Assembly: GCF_003325955.1 (NCBI RefSeq)
Contig: NZ_CP030929.1
Coordinates: 496,001-560,000, forward strand
Length of the DNA stretch: 64,000 bases
Direction: 5' to 3'
Origin: Aurantimicrobium sp. MWH-Uga1
Lineage (GTDB): Bacteria; Actinomycetota; Actinomycetes; Actinomycetales; Microbacteriaceae
Shown: positions 35,463-43,858 of the stretch, piece by piece
Position numbering within the stretch: the stretch's first letter is position 1
Layout of the letters: each line of letters starts with the position of its first letter
The notes under the pieces: model-generated
The model's database searches: none
What the model saw: the letters and a program-made list of their open reading frames with translations, nothing else
Told to the model about the DNA's origin: nothing
Position numbers and translations under genes: made by a program

Positions 35463-35825
35463 TTATGCAGCTTTAGGGTTGGGCCCAAATCGGTTGTCAG
35501 TGGGGTCACTGTCTTTGACGTACCACACCAGCAGGAAGATCCAGCCAACTAGTGGAATAAAAGCAAAGAGGATGAACCATCCGGATTTGTTGATGTCGTG
35601 CAGGCGACGAATGGAATAAGCCAGTGATGGTAAGAAGATTGCCAAAGCAGCAAGTCCTCCCAAGAAGCCAAAGAAGCTCTCTGACTTACCTCCAGAGAGG
35701 ACATTGAACACGAGTGATACAAGGATGGTGAAAAGGTACCAGTACCAGAAACCTGAACGGCGACTGCGTCCCTTGAAGTTCACGTAGTTGCTAAAACCAA
35801 ACTTGATGGATTCAACGAAATTCAT
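35463..35825 (-). CDS. DUF805 membrane protein (copy B)
   Basis: 120 aa from ATG 35825 with AGGGAG upstream; the longer open frame is not supported. Hallmarks: FSNYVNFKGRSRRSGFWYWYLF, SLAYSIRRLHDINKSGWFILF, IPLVGWIFLLVWYVKDSDP. It shares architecture with copy A (about four helices, a GRSxRSxYWYW start and an RRLHDxxxSGW core), indicating a tandem duplication. Function unknown. Confidence 0.88.
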   Translation of the reverse strand: MNFVESIKFGFSNYVNFKGRSRRSGFWYWYLFTILVSLVFNVLSGGKSESFFGFLGGLAALAIFLPSLAYSIRRLHDINKSGWFILFAFIPLVGWIFLLVWYVKDSDPTDNRFGPNPKAA

Positions 35826-35913
35826 GATGAATCTCCCTATTTCTTCGGTTGTGTCGTTCACAACCTCTTCTTTCAGGGTACCTCGGTAGTCATCGGATAG
35901 AGCTGAGTTGTGG

Positions 35914-35942
35914 TTTTGGGCGTGCCAAAGCTCTGCTAATCT
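35914..35942 (+). promoter_or_regulatory. Candidate rpsO promoter
   Basis: TTTTGG (35914-35919) and TAATCT (35937-35942) are separated by 17 nt. A GCCGT/ACGGC hairpin (35952-35964) follows in the presumptive leader, about 75 nt before the rpsO start. Confidence 0.35.
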
Positions 35943-36037
35943 TGTGAAGTTGCCGTCTAACGGCCGCGGATACAGAGAGCTCCACGCACAAGGCATGGGG
36001 CGCCGCGCAACGAGGTACTAAGAAAGGGGATCCCACT

Positions 36038-36307
36038 ATGGCACTTGAAGCAGATGTCAAAAAGGCGATCATCGACGAATACGCAACTCACCCCGGTGAC
36101 ACTGGATCTCCTGAGGTTCAGGTTGCTCTTCTCACCAAGCGCATCAAGGACTTAACTGAGCACCTCAAGGAGCACAAGCACGACCACCACTCACGTCGTG
36201 GACTGCTGCTGCTCGTTGGTCAGCGTCGTCGTCTTCTCGGCTACCTAGCTGATGTAGACATTAACCGTTACCGAAAGCTCATCGAGCGACTCGGACTGCG
36301 TCGATAG
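36038..36307 (+). CDS. rpsO: 30S ribosomal protein S15
   Basis: 89 aa, the standard length. Binds the central domain of 16S rRNA early in 30S assembly. Visible are [57 protein letters not shown] and [13 protein letters not shown] strong AAAGGGG lies upstream of the ATG. Order rpsO-pnp is conserved. Confidence 0.97.
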   Translation: MALEADVKKAIIDEYATHPGDTGSPEVQVALLTKRIKDLTEHLKEHKHDHHSRRGLLLLVGQRRRLLGYLADVDINRYRKLIERLGLRR

Positions 36308-36325
36308 TCGACTTTTCGTTCTTCA

Positions 36326-36355
36326 CCAGATGCCACTGTTCGCGGTGGCATCTGG
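36326..36355 (+). terminator. Hairpin terminator after rpsO
   Basis: CCAGATGCCAC (36326-36336) pairs perfectly with GTGGCATCTGG (36345-36355), loop 8 nt, followed only by CATTT. Probably a leaky terminator between rpsO and pnp. Confidence 0.65.
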
Positions 36356-36630
36356 CATTTAACCTGACATTCACCTTCTCATACCAGCCTTCATGGGTTT
36401 ATTGAGGGTTTTGGGGTACTCTTGAAGTAGAGCAGGCAGGCAGTTCGCTGGTCTTCGGTGGTGGTTTACCAACATTTGTTGGTGGATTTCTACTGGTGGC
36501 CAGCACGAAGTCTGATACTCGTGCAACGTATGTCCGTGTTTGAGCGGCTTCGTTCTGCCATGCTTCGCTCCGGATGTATGAGTCGGTACCCACACGGGGT
36601 AACGACGATAAACAAAGGAGAAAGACCTTA
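36356..36630 (+). promoter_or_regulatory. Structured pnp leader region (no gene of normal size)
   Basis: The rpsO-pnp gap is 323 nt. Past the terminator it holds a hairpin ACCAAC-ATTT-GTTGGT (36468-36483), enclosed by CTTCG/CGAAG (36453-36457 with 36496-36500), and a TACCC/GGGTA stem close to the start codon. In E. coli, pnp mRNA is autoregulated through a leader stem cut by RNase III; a similar role here is an inference. A 33-codon ORF (36530-36631) ends at TAATG on the pnp start. I find no convincing -35/-10 pair. Confidence 0.5.
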
Positions 36631-38880
36631 ATGGAAGGTCCAGAAATCAAATTCGCCGAAGCCGTTATTGACAACGGTAAGTTCGGTAAGCGTGTGGTCC
36701 GCTTTGAAACCGGCCGTCTCGCACAACAGGCTCAGGGCGCAGTTGCGGCCTACCTAGATGACGAAACTATGCTGCTTTCGGCTACGTCTGTCAGCAAGCA
36801 GCCCAAGGATAACTTCGACTTCTTCCCACTGACTGTGGACGTTGAAGAGCGTAGCTACGCAGCAGGCAAGATCCCCGGTTCGTTCTTCCGTCGTGAAGGC
36901 CGTCCCTCGACTGAGGCCATCCTGGTCTGCCGTCTGATCGACCGCCCACTGCGCCCATCCTTCGTTGATGGTCTGCGTAACGAAGTTCAGATCGTTGTGA
37001 CCGTTTTGTCTATTGCTCCAGGTGAGTTCTATGACGCACTAGCTATCAACGCTTCTTCTGCATCAACCCAGATCTCCGGTTTGCCCTTCTCCGGTCCTAT
37101 CGGTGGTATCCGTATGGTCTTGATTGATGGCCAGTGGGTTGCATTCCCCAACGTTGAGCAGCTCAAAGACGCCGTCTTTGACCTCGTCGTTGCTGGTCGC
37201 ATCGTTGTGGATAAGGATGGCAAGGAAGACGTCGCCATCATGATGGTTGAGGCAGAAGCTACTGAAGTGAGCTGGGACCTCATCAAGGCTGGTGGCATCA
37301 AGCCTGACGAGGAAATCGTTTCTCAGGGTCTTGAAGCATCCAAGCCTTTCCTCACCGCATTGATTAAGGCTCAGGAAGAGCTCGCACGTCAGTCAGCTAA
37401 GGAAGTTCAGGACTACCCTGTATTCCCTCTCTACTCTGACGAGCTCTACGAGGCAGTGAGCGAACTCGCTCTTGCTGACCTGGAGAAGGTCTACCTCATC
37501 GCTGACAAGATTGAGCGTCAGAACGCTGACGACGAGGTCAAGGCACGCGTCAAGGAAGCCATTGTGGCCAAGGTTGAGGCTGGCGAGCTCGATGAGGCTG
37601 CACTGAACCAGTTCAGTGCTGCTTACAAGTCGGTCACCAAGAAGGTTGTTCGTGGACGTATCCTCACCGAGGGTGTTCGTATGGACGGCCGTGGTTTGCG
37701 TGACATTCGCGCACTGGATGCTGAAGTTCAGGTCATTCCTCGCGTTCACGGTTCGGCTATCTTCCAGCGTGGAGAGACCCAGATCATGGGTGTCACCACC
37801 TTGAACATGCTGAAGATGGAACAGCAGATTGACTCGCTGTCTCCTATCACCTCGAAGCGCTACATGCACCACTACAACTTCCCGCCATATTCCACCGGTG
37901 AAACCGGTCGTGTGGGAACGCCTAAGCGCCGCGAAATCGGTCACGGCTTCCTTGCTGAACGTGCACTTGTGCCTGTTCTTCCTGGACGTGAAGAGTTCCC
38001 TTACGCTATCCGTCAGGTATCTGAGGCTCTCGGATCTAACGGTTCTACCTCGATGGGTTCGGTGTGTGCATCGACTCTGTCGCTGCTTAACGCAGGTGTT
38101 CCTTTGCGCGCTCCTGTAGCAGGTATCGCGATGGGTCTCGTCTCTGACGAGGTCAACGGCGAAACTCGCTACGCAGCTCTGACCGACATCCTCGGTGCAG
38201 AAGATGCTCTCGGCGACATGGACTTCAAGGTTGCAGGTACGTCTGAATTCATCACCGCGATTCAGCTCGACACCAAGCTCGATGGCATCCCTGCCTCCGT
38301 GCTCACTGGTGCGCTGACTCAGGCGAAGGAAGCTCGTACCGCAATCCTTGCTGTGATCAATGCAGCAATCGATGGTCCAGACGAGATGGCACCTACTGCT
38401 CCTCGCGTGATCAGTGTTCAGATTCCTGTCGACAAGATTGGTGAACTCATCGGTCCTAAGGGCAAGACCATCAACACCATCCAAGATGAGACTGGTGCAA
38501 CCATCTCGATCGAGGACGACGGAACCGTCTACATCGGTGCAACCGATGGTCCTTCGGCTGAGGCAGCTCGCGCACAGGTCAACGCCATTGCGAACCCCAC
38601 CAACCCTGAGGTTGGCGAGCAGTTCCTCGGTACCGTCGTCAAGCTCGCAACCTTTGGTGCGTTCGTCTCTTTGCTTCCTGGCAAGGATGGCCTGCTACAC
38701 ATCTCTGAGGTGCGCAAGCTTGCCGGTGGCAAGCGCGTGGAGAACGTTGAAGACGTTCTCTCCGTTGGCCAAAAGGTTCTCGTGAAGATCACCAAGATTG
38801 ATGACCGTGGCAAGCTTTCGCTTGAGCCTGTTCTCGAAGGTGAAGAAGGCGAAGCTACCGCTGAAAACGACGCAGAGTAA
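36631..38880 (+). CDS. pnp: Polynucleotide phosphorylase (and ppGpp-linked RNase in actinobacteria)
   Basis: 3'-5' phosphorolytic exoribonuclease of the RNA degradation machinery. 749 aa from ATG 36631, with AAAGGAG upstream. Two RNase PH domains (first: [30 protein letters not shown]; second: [21 protein letters not shown] and [24 protein letters not shown]), a helical linker between them, then KH ([18 protein letters not shown]) and S1 ([21 protein letters not shown]) domains and a short acidic tail. Codon use is very regular, as in the other highly expressed genes here. Confidence 0.97.
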   Translation: MEGPEIKFAEAVIDNGKFGKRVVRFETGRLAQQAQGAVAAYLDDETMLLSATSVSKQPKDNFDFFPLTVDVEERSYAAGKIPGSFFRREGRPSTEAILVCRLIDRPLRPSFVDGLRNEVQIVVTVLSIAPGEFYDALAINASSASTQISGLPFSGPIGGIRMVLIDGQWVAFPNVEQLKDAVFDLVVAGRIVVDKDGKEDVAIMMVEAEATEVSWDLIKAGGIKPDEEIVSQGLEASKPFLTALIKAQEELARQSAKEVQDYPVFPLYSDELYEAVSELALADLEKVYLIADKIERQNADDEVKARVKEAIVAKVEAGELDEAALNQFSAAYKSVTKKVVRGRILTEGVRMDGRGLRDIRALDAEVQVIPRVHGSAIFQRGETQIMGVTTLNMLKMEQQIDSLSPITSKRYMHHYNFPPYSTGETGRVGTPKRREIGHGFLAERALVPVLPGREEFPYAIRQVSEALGSNGSTSMGSVCASTLSLLNAGVPLRAPVAGIAMGLVSDEVNGETRYAALTDILGAEDALGDMDFKVAGTSEFITAIQLDTKLDGIPASVLTGALTQAKEARTAILAVINAAIDGPDEMAPTAPRVISVQIPVDKIGELIGPKGKTINTIQDETGATISIEDDGTVYIGATDGPSAEAARAQVNAIANPTNPEVGEQFLGTVVKLATFGAFVSLLPGKDGLLHISEVRKLAGGKRVENVEDVLSVGQKVLVKITKIDDRGKLSLEPVLEGEEGEATAENDAE

Positions 38881-38896
38881 CACTTACTCATCAGCA

Positions 38897-38926
38897 GATG
38901 CCCGTCCACGTTTGTGGACGGGCATC
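38897..38926 (+). terminator. Hairpin terminator after pnp
   Basis: A perfect 13-bp stem (38897-38909 with 38914-38926) with a 4-nt loop. No strong T-run follows (ACTGTTGT). Confidence 0.7.
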
Positions 38927-38997
38927 ACTGTTGTATGGGGGAAAACTCTTGAAAAAGGGTGACAATTAATGCCCGGTCGGGGGACATTTTTCCAAGA

Positions 38998-39025
38998 TTG
39001 CAAGACCGAAGGTCTGTCGTAACAT
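38998..39025 (+). promoter_or_regulatory. Candidate promoter with embedded palindrome before the aldo/keto reductase
   Basis: TTGCAA (38998-39003) and TAACAT (39020-39025) are separated by 16 nt. The palindrome AGACC-gaa-GGTCT (39003-39015) fills the spacer, a typical repressor position. A second -10-like TAATGT (39045-39050) ends 7 nt before the ATG. Confidence 0.4.
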
Positions 39026-39057
39026 TGCTGTGACATTTCTGCTCTAATGTCAGATTT

Positions 39058-40071
39058 ATGAGTGGGGAAAACATCGGTACACAAGGGGGAGTAACTCCTG
39101 CCGCTGATGTTCCAGATGTCTCTCGCACTATTGGTCAAACAGACATCAGCGTGTTTCCACTTGCTCTTGGTGGTGCCGTGTTCGGCTGGACACTTCCCAG
39201 TGGTCGATCCATTGATCTTCTTGATCGGTTTGTCGAACTCGGTGGTCGCATGGTTGACACATCAGACTCCTATTCTTCCGGGATGTCTGAGCAGATTATT
39301 GGCAAATGGATGCGCGAACGAGGCAACCGCTCTGATGTTGTTGTGGCAACAAAGGTGGGACGCCACCCTGATTTTTCTGGCCTGTCTGCTTCCAACATTG
39401 TGGAGGCAGTTGATGCCTCATTGGAGCGACTGCAGACCGATTACATCGACCTTCTGTATTTCCATGCTGAAGACCCCGATGTGTCATTGGAAGAAAGCCT
39501 TTCTGCAGTAGAGAACCTCATCCAAGCCGGAAAAGTGAGAGCTTTAGGTGCTTCCAACTTCTCTGCCGATCGTTTGCTCGAGGCCCGCATCATTGCGGCA
39601 AGCGGCTTACCTCGTTTTGAAGCAGTTGCCCTGGAATATTCACTGCTTCGACGAGACATCGTGGAAGGCAACATCACCATGATGGCGATTGCTCAGCAGA
39701 TGTCGATCATGCCGTATTTCATACTGGCTAATGGTTTCTTAGGCCGACACCGCAATATCAAATCGTTCAACCCAAATGACACCCGATCTCGTCGTGCTGC
39801 ACAGCACGGAGGTCGTCATGGAACTCACGTGCTTAGAGTATTAGACAACGTTGCGATGGCTCAGGGGGTAGATATTTCAACGGTCGCAGTTGCCTGGGTC
39901 CTAGGAAGGTCAGCGGTGGGAATTCCTACTATCGGTGCTGAATCTATTCGTGAGCTCGAAGCACTTATGCATGCACCACATCTTCAGCTTTCTCGTCAGC
40001 AGATAGCTGACCTTGATCGTGCTTCTGTTGAGCAGGGTCGGAACTGGCTACCTTCGCTCAACCGTTCGTAA
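39058..40071 (+). CDS. Aldo/keto reductase
   Basis: 337 aa. Tetrad residues: Asp and Tyr in RMVDTSDSYSSGMSEQIIG, Lys in VVATKVGRHP, His in LLYFHAEDPDVSLEE. RALGASNFSADRLLEA and the C-terminal cofactor segment VGIPTIGAESIRELEALM fit the YajO/YghZ-like (AKR11/12-type) group. Reduces or oxidises an unknown carbonyl compound with NADPH. It lies between pnp and the M16 protease, which are more often adjacent, so it is probably an insertion in the conserved order. Confidence 0.88.
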   Translation: MSGENIGTQGGVTPAADVPDVSRTIGQTDISVFPLALGGAVFGWTLPSGRSIDLLDRFVELGGRMVDTSDSYSSGMSEQIIGKWMRERGNRSDVVVATKVGRHPDFSGLSASNIVEAVDASLERLQTDYIDLLYFHAEDPDVSLEESLSAVENLIQAGKVRALGASNFSADRLLEARIIAASGLPRFEAVALEYSLLRRDIVEGNITMMAIAQQMSIMPYFILANGFLGRHRNIKSFNPNDTRSRRAAQHGGRHGTHVLRVLDNVAMAQGVDISTVAVAWVLGRSAVGIPTIGAESIRELEALMHAPHLQLSRQQIADLDRASVEQGRNWLPSLNRS

Positions 40072-40116
40072 TCGATCGGCACAAAGTCAGTACTGTGCTC
40101 TAGGCTTGAGCACCGT

Positions 40117-41499
40117 ATGAATAAACCCATTCCTTTCCCTCTAGACCAAGCAGAACTGAGCTTTGTTGCTTCGGGTGATGCCTTAGTACGCCGCAGTGTT
40201 TTACCCTCCGGGGTTCGTATTTTGACTGAACGTGTTCCTGGTGCACGCAGTGTGACCCTGGGCTACTGGGTTGCCGTCGGCTCTCGGGATGAAGTGCCAG
40301 CTGAATCAGCTCACGATGGTGTTGCAGCGCACCCTGCCAGCCTGGGCTCCACTCACTTTCTGGAACACCTGCTGTTCAAAGGAACACCTACTCGTTCTGC
40401 ATTGGATATTGCGATTGCTTTCGACTCCGTTGGCGGTGAACACAACGCCGCGACCGCCAAGGAGTACACCTGCTACTACGCCAAGGTACGTGATCAAGAT
40501 CTTCCCATGGCGATTAACGTGATGAGCGACATGCTCACCTCGAGCGTGATTGATCCAGACGAATTTGAAATAGAGCGCGGAGTAATCCTCGAAGAGCTTG
40601 CCATGGCAGAAGATGATCCTTCTGATGTTGCTCAGGAAAGATTTTTTGAGGGAGTGCTCGGAGATCACCCGCTGGGGCGTCCAATCGGTGGAAATCCTGA
40701 GACAATTCGCTCTGCGAGCAGAGAAGCAGTTGTTGCTCACTACAAAGCCAACTATCGCCCCAATGATCTAGTGATTACAGCTGCTGGTTCACTCGATCAC
40801 GATGACCTCGTTGCTCAAGTGCAACGAACACTCGAGGCAGCTGGTTGGGACTTGAGTATCGAGGCAACCCCCGTTCCACGCCGGTCTACTGCCCCAGCTC
40901 TGATTACACAAGGCACACCGCTGCAGGTGATTGAACGCCCCATCGAGCAAGCAAACATCATGGTCGGTGTCCCGGGCATTGTCGCCACGGACGAACGTCG
41001 TGTCGTACAAACGGTCATGAATTCCATTCTCGGTGGCGGAATGTCTTCACGCCTTTTTCAGGAAATCCGCGAAAAACGTGGCTTGGCATACTCCGTTTTC
41101 TCTTTTGCATCGTCGTATTCGGATGCTGGAGCGTTTGGGCTTTTTGCTGGAACTTCTCCCAAAAAAGCACCAGAGGTTGCTGAGCTGTTAATTGGTGAAT
41201 TCCACAAACTTGCTGAGCAGGGAGTTACAGCGGACGAGCTTGCTCGAGCACGTGGACAGCTAGCCGGTGGTTCAGCGTTAGCTCTTGAAGACACTGACAC
41301 CCGTATGTCACGACTGGGGAAGTCTGAAATTTCTTCTGGAGAATTCGTCGATTACGACGCAGCTCTCGAACTCCTTGATGCCGTTACTGTTGAGCGGGTT
41401 CAAGAACTTGCCAAGGAGCTTGCAGCTGGCAAGCTCTCTGTGGTTTCGGTTGGCCAAGCAGATGAAGCTGCGTTATCGCGTATCCTTGCTCAGGGGTAA
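40117..41499 (+). CDS. M16 family zinc metallopeptidase (processing-peptidase-like)
   Basis: 460 aa. Inverted zinc motif HFLEH in STHFLEHLLFKGTPTRSALDIA, with the downstream Glu in EIERGVILEELAMAEDDPSD. VGGEHNAATAKEYTCYYAKV and the inactive C-terminal half (GGGMSSRLFQEIREKRGLAYSVFSF, the substrate-binding R/Y motif) complete a two-domain M16B subunit. A gene of this family next to pnp is conserved in actinobacteria. There is no signal peptide. TAGGCT lies 10 nt before the ATG. Confidence 0.93.
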   Translation: MNKPIPFPLDQAELSFVASGDALVRRSVLPSGVRILTERVPGARSVTLGYWVAVGSRDEVPAESAHDGVAAHPASLGSTHFLEHLLFKGTPTRSALDIAIAFDSVGGEHNAATAKEYTCYYAKVRDQDLPMAINVMSDMLTSSVIDPDEFEIERGVILEELAMAEDDPSDVAQERFFEGVLGDHPLGRPIGGNPETIRSASREAVVAHYKANYRPNDLVITAAGSLDHDDLVAQVQRTLEAAGWDLSIEATPVPRRSTAPALITQGTPLQVIERPIEQANIMVGVPGIVATDERRVVQTVMNSILGGGMSSRLFQEIREKRGLAYSVFSFASSYSDAGAFGLFAGTSPKKAPEVAELLIGEFHKLAEQGVTADELARARGQLAGGSALALEDTDTRMSRLGKSEISSGEFVDYDAALELLDAVTVERVQELAKELAAGKLSVVSVGQADEAALSRILAQG

Positions 41500-41502
41500 T
41501 TC

Positions 41503-42105
41503 ATGGCACACAACATCATCTTGGTTCGTCACGGCGAACAACTCGACGCCGAACACGGCGTTATTGACGGTCCTCTCTCACCTCGAGGTATCGCACAGGC
41601 AGAAGCAGTGGGACGCCGTCTTGCTGACGTTGAGTTCTCCCACGTCTGGCATTCACCTTTGGAGCGGGCTTGGGAAACCGTGCGCGTCATGAGTGAGCAG
41701 ATTCAAGGCGTTTCCGCAGAACCCTCAGCACTGTTGATGGATTGCATTCCCTCCGGAAAAAGTGAGGAAACGCCCTCGGTTTTTGATCCCTTCTTTGGCT
41801 CCGTGACTGATGTCGATATCGAGGCCGGTGCTGCACAAATGGCAGATGCTGTTGCCGAATTTCTTGCCCCGGGCCGCCAGGGTGAAACCGATCTCCTTGT
41901 TACCCACAACAACGTTATTGCCTGGTTCGTTCGCGAAGTTCTTGGGGCTCCTGACTGGAAGTGGGTCACCTTGAATCAAGCGAACTGTGGCATCACTGTA
42001 TTGCAGCAGCGGCCAGGTCGCCCCTGGGCGCTTGTCTCGCATAACGATCTTGGTCACTTGCCTGTGGAATTGCGTTCGGGTATTCCTGACGCCTACACAA
42101 TCTAG
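41503..42105 (+). CDS. Histidine phosphatase (phosphoglycerate mutase-like) family protein
   Basis: 200 aa, 3 nt after the M16 gene. Catalytic RHG motif in IILVRHGEQLDAEHG, DGPLSPRGIAQAEAVGRRLAD, SPLERAWETVRVMSEQI, and the second histidine in LLVTHNNVIAWFVREVLG. Branch-2 substrate specificity cannot be read; a broad or sugar-phosphate phosphatase is likely. The TAG stop overlaps a -10-like TAGACT used by dapB. Confidence 0.88.
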   Translation: MAHNIILVRHGEQLDAEHGVIDGPLSPRGIAQAEAVGRRLADVEFSHVWHSPLERAWETVRVMSEQIQGVSAEPSALLMDCIPSGKSEETPSVFDPFFGSVTDVDIEAGAAQMADAVAEFLAPGRQGETDLLVTHNNVIAWFVREVLGAPDWKWVTLNQANCGITVLQQRPGRPWALVSHNDLGHLPVELRSGIPDAYTI

Positions 42106-42114
42106 ACTTGAGAC

Positions 42115-42837
42115 GTGACTACTTCTGTTGCTGTTGTTGGCGCCTCAGGCAAGCTGGGGTCTTTGGTATGCCGTCTGATCACTGAGTCAGAAGATTTTGA
42201 ACTTGCCGTCCAGCTGGGCTCCTCCAGTGACTTGTCCGAGATGCTTGTTGCAGACATCGTGGTGGATGTGTCGCTTCCCTCCATCAGCCGTAAAGTTCTC
42301 GAATTCGCTGTGGAGAATGGGAAATCAATTCTGATTGGAACCTCAGGGTGGTCTGCTGAGCGCATTAACCAGGTTGAGCCGTTGATCGATCAGCACCCAG
42401 AGGTTGGTGTGATCTTTATTTCCAATTTCTCCCTTGGCTCAGCTCTGTCTGCACACCTGGCCACCATTGCTGCCAAGCACTTTGATTCCATTGAAATAAT
42501 CGAAGCTCACGGAATTCACAAGGTTGACTCTCCCTCGGGCACCGCGGTGAGCACTGCCGAGCGAATCGGCAAGGTTCGAGATCAGGACATCCAAGCTCCT
42601 CACGCTGATCAACGTGCCCGTGGTCAACTCGTTGCAGGTGTTCCTGTGCACTCTCTGCGTATGGAGGGTGTCGTTGCCAAGCAGGATGTAATCTTTGGCG
42701 GTAACGGCGAGACGCTAACCATTACACACACCACGCTTTCAGACCGTTCCTACGAAGCCGGAATCATGGCCGCAATTCGAGCGCTTCCTGGGCTTTCTGG
42801 AAAAATCGTCGGCCTCGACCGTGTAATTTCACTTTAA
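42115..42837 (+). CDS. dapB: 4-hydroxy-tetrahydrodipicolinate reductase
   Basis: Reduces the dapA product toward meso-diaminopimelate and lysine. 240 aa, a little shorter than E. coli DapB. Rossmann start VAVVGASGKLGSLVCRLI, DVSLPSISRKVLEFAVENG, LIGTSGWSAE, and the catalytic EAHGIHKVDSPSGTAVSTAE (the family consensus is E-H-H-x-x-K-x-D-S/A-P-S-G-T). GTG start with TAGACT ending 6 nt upstream (leaderless type). Its usual partner dapA is not in the window. Confidence 0.95.
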   Translation: MTTSVAVVGASGKLGSLVCRLITESEDFELAVQLGSSSDLSEMLVADIVVDVSLPSISRKVLEFAVENGKSILIGTSGWSAERINQVEPLIDQHPEVGVIFISNFSLGSALSAHLATIAAKHFDSIEIIEAHGIHKVDSPSGTAVSTAERIGKVRDQDIQAPHADQRARGQLVAGVPVHSLRMEGVVAKQDVIFGGNGETLTITHTTLSDRSYEAGIMAAIRALPGLSGKIVGLDRVISL

Positions 42838-42841
42838 TCAC

Positions 42842-43288
42842 GTGCGAACTTTCCTCGGAGTACTCCTGATGGCAGCGCTGCTGGTGCTGTATTTATGGGC
42901 TGCCTTTTACCAAGGAATTATCTTGATTTCCACCGGAGTGCCTGTGGCAGTCGTGATGGGATATGCCCTCATCGTGCTACCTCTGGTGGGTGCATGGGGT
43001 TTGTGGCGAGAACTTGCTTTTGGCTTCACCACAAGCAAACTCGTCAAAATCTTGCAGGCTGAAGGCGCTCTCCCCGGAGAAGAAATTCGTCATCGCCCCA
43101 GTGGCCGGCCTCTTCGCGAAGATGCCGACAAGGAGTTTCCTCGCTATGCCGCAGCGGTAGAGAAGGATCCAGAAAGCTGGCGAGCGTGGTTTGAACTGGG
43201 AATGGCTTATGACGCTTCGGGTGATCGCAAACGAGCTCGTCATGCTATTCGAACGGCAATCTCTCTCCATAAAGCTAATCCTGCCTAG
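42842..43288 (+). CDS. Membrane-anchored TPR-like protein
   Basis: 148 aa from GTG 42842, 4 nt after dapB. Two N-terminal helices (about 3-23 and 33-52), then a cytoplasmic part with RHRPSGRPLREDADKEFPR and one TPR-like helix pair (YAAAVEKDPESWRAWFELGMAYDASGDRKRARHAIRTAI, quoted only by its ends YAAAVEKDP and RAWFELGMAYDASGD). Such proteins are common after dapB in Microbacteriaceae; function unknown. Its stop directly abuts the M23 gene stop. Confidence 0.75.
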   Translation: MRTFLGVLLMAALLVLYLWAAFYQGIILISTGVPVAVVMGYALIVLPLVGAWGLWRELAFGFTTSKLVKILQAEGALPGEEIRHRPSGRPLREDADKEFPRYAAAVEKDPESWRAWFELGMAYDASGDRKRARHAIRTAISLHKANPA

Positions 43289-43795
43289 TTAGCTATCCCA
43301 AGGCAGTAATACTGCGGGTGGAATTGTTGCTAACAGAGCTAAGGGTGAGAGATAGTCCTCACCTTTACGGGCACCCATATGCAGGCACTCGCAGTGGGAC
43401 CCTGTTGAAACAACACCAATTACCTGTCCGCGATTGACCAGGTCTCCTTTTTTCAACCCTGAGCTGACAGGTTCGAAACTGGACAGATACTGCCCGTGTT
43501 GAACAGAGATGACATCGCGGTTGACCACGTGCCCTACAAAGTGCACAACACCGTCTGCTGGAGCGTAAACTTCTTGGCCTAAGTCTGCAGGTAGGTCAAT
43601 GCCGCGATGTCCGGGTGCATAAAAGCGCTCAGGCGCCTCGTAGTGTCGCAGGACTGAGCGCTGACCAGAAAGCGGCCAAGACCAGGTTCCTGAAAGTAAG
43701 GCATGTGCACTTTGTGCATTGAGGCTCACCACAACAGTGATTGCCAACAGGCTTGTTGCGAGTATCCGAATTGCTTTGACATTCCACATGCGCAC
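43289..43795 (-). CDS. Secreted M23 (LytM-type) peptidase-fold protein
   Basis: 168 aa with a signal peptide (about 1-31, core ILATSLLAITVVVSLNA). The M23 zinc site is partly visible: His and Asp in APGHRGIDLPAD and a final His in CECLHMGARKGEDYLSPLALL. The usual HxH has Cys in its first position (C-L-H), as in many small actinobacterial members. GSTVLRHYEAPERFY-like substrate strands (SGQRSVLRHYEAP) precede it. Likely a cell-wall hydrolase or an activator of one; catalytic activity is uncertain given the substitution. Confidence 0.82.
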   Translation of the reverse strand: MRMWNVKAIRILATSLLAITVVVSLNAQSAHALLSGTWSWPLSGQRSVLRHYEAPERFYAPGHRGIDLPADLGQEVYAPADGVVHFVGHVVNRDVISVQHGQYLSSFEPVSSGLKKGDLVNRGQVIGVVSTGSHCECLHMGARKGEDYLSPLALLATIPPAVLLPWDS

Positions 43796-43858
43796 GAGCT
43801 TGGGGCAATGTCATCATCAAGAGGTGGTGCACAGCATTCTCTGAGCACAACGTCACAT

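Noticed and set aside
37393..38484. 363-codon minus-strand frame
   Set aside because: Antisense shadow of pnp; composition typical of reverse-complement coding.
38969..39022. 17-codon ORF before the aldo/keto reductase
   Set aside because: It covers the presumptive promoter and palindrome, and is too short to separate from chance.
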